A stretch of DNA of 5,253 bases. Source: an uncultured Planctomycetaceae bacterium. Lineage in GTDB: Bacteria > Planctomycetota > Planctomycetia > Pirellulales > UBA1268. Shown here one piece after another: positions 1-5,253 of this stretch. Position 1 is the stretch's first letter; each line of letters begins with the position of its first letter. Position numbers and translations under genes: made by a program. The stretch covers positions 1-5,253 of the forward strand of contig CAJAYZ010000113.1 of assembly GCA_903949225.1 (NCBI GenBank), read 5' to 3'. The notes beneath the pieces were generated by a model. The model ran no database searches, had not been told where the DNA came from, and worked only from the letters and a program-made list of their open reading frames with translations.

Positions 1-2
1 CC

Positions 3-119
3 AACGCCGCCGCCCGCATCGGCGACGGCGACGTGACGAACGGGCGGGCCGATGTCGAGGCGGACGGCACGCTTTCCGTGCTTGCGACGGTCAACTCGCG
101 ACCCAGTGTCAGCGCAAGT
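3..119 (+). repeat. C-terminal part of a solenoid unit, entering from upstream
   Basis: Residues 1-39 contain 'ARIGDGDVT', then 'ADVEADGTLSVLATVN'. This matches the A-x-I strand and the following G-x-(L/V)-x-V-x-A strand of later units. The repeat array therefore already exists upstream of the window, and the protein is longer than the visible 1,750 residues. Confidence 0.6.
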
Positions 120-3100
120 TCAAAGGCGATCAACTCCGACAGTTCCGCGATCCCGCAGAAGGATCCGGTTCCGACGAAAGGCCTTCTCGACAAGCTCAAC
201 GCCATCAATGAAGACAGGAAGAGCGTAGCGGAGGACCAGAAAGCCGCCCAGAAGACGGCCAAGAAGGCCGACTGGGGCGCCGCCATCGCCGTCGGCGTCG
301 ACGTCCACACCGACACCGCTCGTGCAACCATCGGAAGCGATGCCGACGTGGACGCGAAGAACGCGACCGTCGTCCAGGCCGACTCACTCGGGCGGATCGA
401 CCCGTTCGCCACGTGGAACCATCTCAAGAGCATCTTTGATAAGCCGCAGGCAACCTTCACGACCGATTCGCCTGGCTTGTCCACGATGACCTACGGCGAC
501 ACAGTCGAGGTCAAGCCCGGCCACACAAGCGGCGGCGCCGTTGGCGGGTTCTATGGATATGTCGGGGAGAGCGGCCTGCCGCTCAATCTTGCCACTCAAA
601 ACTTCAGCGACACCAGTGACACGAGCAAGTGGGTTCGCCTCGGCACCGAGGCCTTCAAGTACGGCGACGCCAAGCTTTACCTGTTCAAGACCGGCTTGGT
701 GGATGCGAGGCAGGCCCTCGACGCCGACCCCGAGGCGGTTTTGAAGAATCCGTTCACGACGAAGGTGAGCGCTAAGGCCGTGGGCCAGAAGAAGATGCTT
801 GCAGCCGCGGGTGCGGTGCTGGTTCTGAAGCGGGATGCAAATGCGACGATCGCCTCCGGCGCCCGGGTTAATCAAGACACCAACGGCGTTCTGAACAACA
901 CGTCGTTCCGCACTGGATCGCAGACAGTGGACGTCAGGGCGACGACCGACACCGACGCGTTGCACAATGCCTATGGCGGTAACCTGGGGGTGTATTGGTA
1001 CACAAACTCGACCGTGGCGCGCATCGAGGACGGGGTGACGCTCTACGGCGACAGCCTGCAGGTGAACGCCGACACGTCGCTTCTGTCTGTGGGCTTGGTG
1101 GCCGGGAAGCCGAAGAGCACCGACAAGAGCTTCTTGCTCACGGCTTCCGTCGCCGTCGTCAAGAACACCACGCTGGCTCAGATCGACAACGGGGCCGTCA
1201 TCACGGTCGGCAACCGCCCCCTCGCTGATGCCGCGGCGGGGGGCGGTGCGGTGCTCGTGCGGGCCAACGACACGGCGAATGTAGTCGTGATCGCGGGCGC
1301 CCTCGTGAGCACGCAGGCTTCCGGCGGCGGCGTTTCGGTTGGCATGAACGTCATCCTCCGCGACACCGAGGCAGTGATCGGCAACCGCGCCGCTGATCCC
1401 GATACGGGCACGCGGGGCTCACTGACTTCCGGCGGCGGCGTGGCCGTCACAGCGGCAAACCACGGCTTCGTGGGGACTTTCGCCATCGCGGCCGCAAAGG
1501 CAGATGCGTCGTCGAACCCGAGTGCACCGGGCGACGACGATGAACCGAGCAAGTGGGACAAGTTCAAGGAAAAGGCAGGGGCAGCCTACTCGTACCTCAA
1601 GGGAGAGAAGATACCGAAACAGGCGGCCGAGCCGGTGGCCGCCCCTGCCGATCAGACGAAGGATTCAGAGGCCTCTTCCGGATCGATCGCGGTGAACGTG
1701 CTCATCGACAACGCCCGCGCGTACGTTCGGAATACCGGCCCGATCGTCGTGACATCAGGCGCGCTCAAGGTGACGTCCGACAACGACACATTCGTGTTCT
1801 CCCTCTCCGGCGCGGGCGCCATCGCCAAAGGCTCGGGCAAAGGCAAGTCGTCGGCGGTGGGCGGAGCGGTGAGTTTCAACTACGTCTCCGGAGCGACAGA
1901 AGCGTATGTCGATGGTGTCACGTCACTGACGGCGCGGGGTCTCGAGATCCAGGCCCACCATGGCGGGTGGGTCATCTCCGTGGCGGCATCCATCGGAGCG
2001 GCGAGCGGCAAGTCCGGGAAAGCGACGACCGTTTCGATCGGCATGGTCTGGGCGGACTACACGACCAGCGCACGGCTGGCAAACATCTCCGGACCGGTGC
2101 AGATTGTCGGCGAGACCGTGGTGGAGGCGACGGACGAAACCAACTTCGTGATGATCGGCGGCAGCGTTTCCATCGGCGGTGAATCGGCAACGGGCGTGGG
2201 ACTCGCGTTTGCCGGGATGGGCAACACGACGGCCGCAACCATCGACTCGGTGTCGAGCCTCACCCACACCGGTGGCATCACCGTCCATGCCGCTTCCAAG
2301 GCGCAGATTATTGGCATCACGGCGTCGATCGCCGGTTCCGGGAAACAGGCGGCCGACGCCGGCACTACCGTGAGCGGTGCCGTGGCCGTCAATGTCGTCA
2401 ACAACACGGTCACCGCGGGCATCAATAAGTTGACGACGACAAGCACGTCGACTGGCGACATCACGGTCTCGGCTGATGACCAGGCCGGCATCTACCAGAT
2501 CGTCGGCGGCCTCGCCGCCGGAACGGGCGGCGGCGTTGGCGTGGGTATCGGCGTCAACGTCATCACCAACACCGTCGCAGCCACGATCGCAACGTCGACC
2601 CTGCGTTCGGCGGGTGCGGTTCGGGTCGAGGCGACCGAGCAGTCGAAGATCGGCGGCGTGGTCATCGGTGGCGCGGCAGGCGGGTCGGGCCCGGCCGGCA
2701 GCAGTTCCACGACGGCGGGATCGATCGGCATCAACATGATCGTGAACAGCATCGACGCCCGCATCAGCGACTCGACGCTGACGCGTGCGGCGGGCGTGAC
2801 GGTGATCGCGGTCGACAAGGCCACGCTTATCTCGGTGGCGGGCGGCATCGCCCTTTCCAGCTCTGGCAAAGGCGTCGGCGTGGCGATCAGCGGCAGTCGG
2901 GTGAGCAACAGCATCAAGGCCGCCATCGAGGGTTCCAGCATCACGGCCGCGAGCGGGTCAGTGAACGTCCGCGCGACCTCCAAGCCGATCCTGGTGGCGG
3001 TCGGCTTTGCCGGCGCCGGAAGCTCCAAGGGCAGTGCCGGCGCCGGTCTGATCGTCGTCAACTCGATCGCAAACTCGATCGACGCCCACATCAGCAAGTC

Positions 3101-5252
3101 TTCGACGGTCAGTGCCCCCGCCGGCGACGTGAATGTCTCCGCCAGCGAGTCGGCCACGATGGTCGTCTTGGGGCAGGCCATCTCAGGCAGCCAGGGCGGA
3201 ACCTCCATAGGAGCGGTGCTCACCTACAACTACATCGGCACCACCGACAACGTCGCCGATCCGAACATGGTCTCGAAGCTTGACAACGGCGGTGACGACG
3301 TCGCGCCGACCGTGACCGTCGCCGGGTCCGACACCGCGAAGGCGAGCAGTATCACGGCCTATATCGACGCCTCGAGTGTGACGGCGGGCGGAAAGGTGAA
3401 CGTGCTCGCCGGATTTGCCGACCCGTCGAAGACAGAGTCCGACAGTCCGGCCCTCGGCGCGACCACGACGATCGCTTCGGGGAATGTGACGGTGACCGGC
3501 GATACGATCCTGCTTCCCTCCGATCATGGCTTGAAGACGGGCGAGCGGGTCGTCTACCAGTCGGGAGGCGGAACGGCGATCGGCGGACTGACCAGCGGCA
3601 TGGCCTCCTACGCGATCGTGGTCGATGCCCGCACCATCAAGCTGGCCAACACGTTCGACGACGCCGTCGCAGCCAAGGCGATCCCGCTGTCGGGCACCGG
3701 CTCCGGAGCGGCCCAGAGCATCACCGCGGTCGATGGCACCAGGGTCGCCGGCTTCAACGCGACGGATAAGTCGGTCAAGGACAACCAGCTCACCTTCCCG
3801 AAGGAGCACGGCTTCACCGACGGCGAGCGGATCGTCTACGACAACGCCGGCGGTCAGACCATCGCCGGGCTCGTCTCCGGCAAGGCCTATTTTGTGAAGG
3901 TGATCGACTCCAAGACGATCGAACTGTCGAACACGGCCGGTGGCGCGAAACTGCCGCTGACGACGTTCGGCCTCAACGGGCTCAACGGGGGCGACCAGAC
4001 GTTCACGCCGCTCGCTACGACTTCGCTGACGTTCACGGCATCGGCCGCCACGGTGACCAGAACGCAGGCCACCGCCGACCAGATCCGCTACTCGAGCCCC
4101 CACAACTTGAGCACCGGCGACGCGGTGGTCTACCGCGCCGGAAGCGGCGCCGCGATCGGCGGGCTGGTCGAGGGGGAGACCTACTACGTGATCGTGGTCG
4201 ATCCGACGCGCATCAAGCTCGCCGCCACGCTCTCCGACGCTACCAGCACCGACGCGCCGCGGCCGATCATGCTCACCTCCACCGGCAACGCGGCCCAGGG
4301 CCTGCAGCCGTGGGTGCGGACGTTCGACGTGGGGGGCGTGCCGCTCGACCTGAGGGCGGCCGCCGGCGAGCCGATCATGGCTGGGCATCTCGTCAATGTC
4401 ACGTTTGCCGGCGCTCTTGGGACGGGCTCAAGCGGTGCCGGAGCGATCTCGCTCAACTTCGTGCGGATGGTCGTCGATGCCCACATCTCCAATACGGGAT
4501 CCGGCCAGGTGACCGCCGTGGGCGACGTGGTCGTGGCGGCAAGCGACGTCTCCCGGATCACCTCCGTGGCCGGTGCCGTCGGGGTCGCCTTTGGGTCCAA
4601 AAGCGCCGGCAGTCTCACGATCGGTGTCAACGACATCCGCAATATTGTGGTCGCCGGGATCGATGCTGCGAAGGTGACGTCGACCGCGGGCAGCGTCCTC
4701 GTGAGCGCCACGGAGCAGGCCCGCAACGTCAACGTCGTGTACGGTTTCGCGGCCAGCAGCGGCGGGAATGCGCTCGGCGGAGCGATCGGGGCCAACACGA
4801 TCAAGAACACTGTCGATGCCCACATCAAGGGCGGGACGAGGTCGCAGTTGACGGCGGGAGTCACGACCCAGGTTGCAGTCCCGTCCGTCGTCACTGCCAA
4901 CGGGTCGGTCTCCGTGCTGGCCAAAGACACCGCCTCGATCGCCACATTCTCCGGCCAGGTCAGCGCGACGTTCAAGGCGTCGGGCGGTGGGGCCGGGGGC
5001 TTCGCGGTCTCCGTGAACAACGTCGAGGACACCGTGACGGCCACGATCGACGCGTCGAGCGTGCGGGCGAACACCGGCAGCATCATCGTCGATGCGACGT
5101 TTGCGAAGCCCGAGGATCTGCCGGCCGCCCAAGAGGCCCAGATCGCGGCACTGGCCTTGGCGGGCTCCGGCGGCGGCACCTTGGCAGGCGCGGGGTCGAT
5201 CGCCCGCAACTGGGTGCTCAATCGCGTCGAGGCGAAGATCTCCAACATCGGC
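3..5252 (+). CDS. Giant repetitive beta-solenoid surface/secreted protein (internal fragment, both ends missing)
   Basis: Forward frame 3 is open across the whole window: 1,750 codons, no stop, no terminal start. The next best frames are all much shorter. The translation is low in complexity and rich in G/A/S/T/V/I/D/N. It has no cysteine that I can find, about nine Trp and about thirteen Met. At least fifteen degenerate units of about 54-60 residues recur (for example residues 788-841, 842-902, 957-1009), each with an 'N-x-V-x-A-x-I' strand and a 'G-x-V-x-V-x-A' strand. Such periodic, glycine-turned beta strands are known from filamentous adhesins and other giant bacterial exoproteins, so a long extracellular stalk is the likely structure and adhesion or matrix formation the likely role. 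No signal peptide, anchor, secretion domain or catalytic motif is visible because both termini lie outside. Three other module types interrupt the stalk (residues 128-264, 504-559, 1162-1434). I do not recognise a specific named gene. That the frame is coding is near certain; the function is inference. Confidence 0.93.
180..275 (+). other. Charged, probably helical linker 1 within the giant protein
   Basis: Residues 60-91 depart from the beta-rich composition of the rest. They hold a run with many Lys, Glu, Asp, Gln and Ala ('LLDKLNAINEDRKSVAEDQK' followed by 'AAQKTAKKADW') and almost no Gly or Thr. This looks like an alpha-helix or short coiled coil. It sits between the 'LSVLATV' strand of one unit and the 'AAIAVGVDV' strand of the next, the place occupied by short Gly/Ser loops in later units, so it reads as an enlarged loop. 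No function can be given. Confidence 0.55.
276..1511 (+). repeat. Repeat block A: divergent solenoid units
   Basis: Units begin near bases 276, 795, 975, 1125 and 1323. Each opens with a hydrophobic strand ('AAIAVGVDV', 'AAAGAVLVL', 'GNLGVYWYTN', 'LLTASVAVVKN', 'GVSVGMNVIL'), continues into 'A-x-I' ('ARATI', 'ANATI', 'VARI', 'LAQI', 'EAVI'), and then a 'V-x-V-x-A' strand ('VDVRATT', 'LQVNADT', 'VLVRAND', 'VAVTAAN'). Spacing here varies more (about 150 to 200 bases) than in block B. The first unit is split by the insert at 384-794. Divergence is high at both protein and DNA level, so these are old duplications. The beta-solenoid fold is inferred from the pattern. Confidence 0.7.
384..794 (+). 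other. Aromatic-containing insert domain with Y-G-D...W-x-x-L-G module
   Basis: Residues 128-264 interrupt repeat block A and are unlike it in composition, with many Phe, Tyr, Trp, Lys, Leu and Pro. The core at about residues 164-214 reads 'YGDTVEV', 'PGHTSGG', 'GFYGYVGESG', 'NLATQNFSDTSD', 'KWVRLG'. The spacing of Tyr, Gly-Asp, a second Tyr and a terminal Trp-x-x-Leu-Gly is reminiscent of small carbohydrate-binding modules of the CBM5/12 type. It also resembles a module I have seen in other giant repeat exoproteins; both are by-eye comparisons. It is followed by a Leu/Asp/Ala-rich stretch ('TGLVDARQALDADPEAVL'), possibly helical, and then 'SAKAVGQKKMLAAAGAVLVL', which re-enters the solenoid. 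A binding role is only a possibility. Confidence 0.5.
1512..1679 (+). other. Charged, Lys/Pro-rich linker 2 within the giant protein
   Basis: Residues 504-559 contain a short acidic run ('GDDDEPS'), then 'KWDKFKEKAGAAYSYLKGEK', then a Pro/Ala/Glu stretch ('AAEPVAAPADQTKDSEASS'). The middle part is a plausible amphipathic helix. The flanks look disordered. Like linker 1, it lies between the last strand of one unit ('FAIAAAKADA') and the first strand of the next ('GSIAVNVLIDN'), replacing the usual Gly/Ser loop. The linker marks the boundary between the irregular block A and the regular block B. Confidence 0.6.
1680..3419 (+). repeat. Repeat block B: ten regular solenoid units
   Basis: Unit starts read by eye are at about 1680, 1860, 2025, 2190, 2364, 2526, 2709, 2871, 3030 and 3195, giving spacings of 159-183 bases (53-61 residues). 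The first strand is seen as 'GSIAVNVLIDNARAYV', 'GAVAVNVVNNTVTAGI', 'VGIGVNVITNTVAATI', 'GSIGINMIVNSIDARI', 'VAISGSRVSNSIKAAI' and 'LIVVNSIANSIDAHI'. The second motif is seen as 'TGDITVSADDQA', 'AGAVRVEATEQS', 'AAGVTVIAVDKA', 'ASGSVNVRATSKP' and 'PAGDVNVSASESA'. A third strand of the 'I-x-x-V-x-G-x-x-A-G' kind follows ('IYQIVGGLAAG', 'LISVAGGIALS'), then a Gly/Ser/Lys loop of variable length. Each unit probably forms one or two solenoid coils. Codon choice differs between units, so they are not recent copies. The tenth unit is longer in its first half and carries an Asn/Asp-rich loop (residues about 1073-1115). Confidence 0.8.
3486..3725 (+). repeat. HGL domain copy 1
   Basis: Residues 1162-1241. 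The order of motifs is 'VTVTGDTILLPSDHGL', 'TGERVVYQSGGG', 'AIGGLTSG', 'YAIVVDARTIKLANT', then 'IPLSGTGSGAAQSI'. The three copies share a His-Gly/Asn-Leu/Phe turn, an acidic 'G-(E/D)-x-(V/I)-V-Y' strand, 'I-(G/A)-G-L-x-x-G', an aromatic strand and 'V-(V/I)-D-x-x-x-I-(K/E)-L'. The pattern of about six short beta strands suggests a small beta-sandwich or beta-barrel domain. I recognise this motif as common in very large bacterial exoproteins but cannot name a family or ligand. Confidence 0.75.
3786..4010 (+). repeat. HGL domain copy 2
   Basis: Residues 1262-1336, with 'LTFPKEHGF', 'DGERIVYDNAGG', 'TIAGLVSG', 'YFVKVIDSKTIELSNT' and a terminal 'GGDQTFTP'. It is the most divergent copy (Phe in place of Leu after His-Gly, Glu-Leu in place of Lys-Leu). 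The start of its HGF motif lies 282 bases after the HGL of copy 1, about 94 residues, so copies are in tandem with a linker of about 20 residues (residues 1242-1261). Confidence 0.75.
4083..4304 (+). repeat. HGL domain copy 3
   Basis: Residues 1361-1434, with 'IRYSSPHNL', 'TGDAVVYRAGSG', 'AIGGLVEG', 'YYVIVVDPTRIKLAAT' and 'IMLTSTGNAAQGL'. The glycine of His-Gly-Leu is Asn here. The HNL motif starts 294 bases after that of copy 2. It is preceded by a Thr/Ala-rich strand region (residues 1339-1360) and followed by 'VRTFDVGGVPLDLRAAAGEP', which leads back into the solenoid. Confidence 0.75.
4425..5252 (+). repeat. Repeat block C: solenoid units resuming after the HGL cassette, running off the window
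   Basis: Unit starts are near 4425, 4602, 4770, 4983 and 5169 (the last is cut by the window end). First strands read 'GAISLNFVRMVVDAHI', 'LTIGVNDIRNIVVAGI', 'GAIGANTIKNTVDAHI', 'FAVSVNNVEDTVTATI' and 'GSIARNWVLNRVEAKI'. Second strands read 'VGDVVVAASDVS', 'AGSVLVSATEQA', 'NGSVSVLAKDTA' and 'TGSIIVDATFAK'. The third unit has a longer loop (residues about 1611-1636) between its two strands, and the fourth is followed by a short Glu/Ala-rich stretch ('EDLPAAQEAQIAALALAG'). The block belongs to the same family as block B, so the two flank the HGL cassette as one interrupted stalk. Confidence 0.8.
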
Positions 5253-5253
5253 A

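Noticed and set aside
384..965. Antisense open frame of 193 codons
   Set aside because: Opposite the aromatic insert and the start of the next unit. There is no recognisable protein motif, and the forward frame is continuous here.
1553..2182. Forward frame-2 open frame of 209 codons
   Set aside because: Its translation is dominated by Arg and Gly, typical of an out-of-frame reading of GC-rich coding DNA, and it overlaps the well-supported frame 3.
2492..3223. Antisense open frame of 243 codons
   Set aside because: The same kind of shadow opposite block B. Its apparent hydrophobic stretches are the complement of V/I/G/A codons, not convincing membrane segments.
3960..4010. Possible RTX-type calcium-binding nonapeptide repeats near 'GLNGLNGGDQTF'
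   Set aside because: There is no tandem G-G-x-G-x-D-x-L/U pattern. This is a single Gly/Asn-rich turn at the end of HGL copy 2.
3183..4388. Antisense open frame of 401 codons
   Set aside because: It lies opposite the repeat-rich coding frame. Its translation is Arg/Gly/Asp/His-rich with no recognisable domain, as expected for the complement of GC-rich codons. The forward frame shows periodic protein-level conservation through the same region.
4184..5248. Antisense open frame of 354 codons
   Set aside because: It is a mirror of the forward solenoid codons (Ala/Thr/Ser/Pro-rich, repeating because the sense strand repeats). It has no domain of its own, and the forward frame explains the periodicity.
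3..5252. CRISPR array or recent tandem DNA repeats
   Set aside because: Similarity between units is at protein level only. Synonymous positions and loop lengths differ, and there are no short identical direct repeats with spacers.

Overview
The window lies entirely inside one giant protein-coding gene on the + strand. Forward frame 3 is open from base 3 to base 5252, which is 1,750 codons with no stop. Neither the start codon nor the stop codon is in the window. I see no intergenic DNA, RNA gene, CRISPR array, insertion sequence, promoter or terminator. In this annotation residue n of the visible fragment begins at base 3n.

The protein is a highly repetitive, probably secreted or surface-exposed polypeptide. 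It is rich in Gly, Ala, Ser, Thr, Val, Ile, Asp and Asn, and I see no cysteine. Most of it is a degenerate repeat of about 54-60 residues. Each unit has a 'G-x-I-x-V-N-x-x-x-N-x-V-x-A-x-I' strand pair, then 'S-x-V-T-A-x-x-G-x-V-x-V-x-A', then a hydrophobic V/A/G strand ending in a Gly/Ser loop. This pattern suggests a long beta-solenoid or beta-strand-repeat stalk like those of large filamentous adhesins and exoproteins (LktA-like or LEPR-XLL-type giant proteins are the nearest relatives I can name from memory). That assignment is by inspection only.

Layout: the end of one unit and a charged linker (3-275); a looser repeat block (276-1511) interrupted by a distinct aromatic-containing insert (384-794) that includes a Y-G-D...W-x-x-L-G module; a second charged, Lys-rich linker (1512-1679); the most regular block, ten units with starts about 160-183 bases apart (1680-3419); a cassette of three related 'HGL...GxxVVY...IGGL...VVDxxTIKL' domains (3486-4304), apparently inserted into the middle of a solenoid unit; and a resumed solenoid block (4425-5252) that runs off the end.

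The base composition is high in GC with strong G/C preference at third positions, which points to a high-GC bacterium. Planctomycetota or Proteobacteria would fit proteins of this type, but the window does not decide. The long antisense open frames are by-products of the GC-rich, repetitive coding strand and are not annotated as genes.
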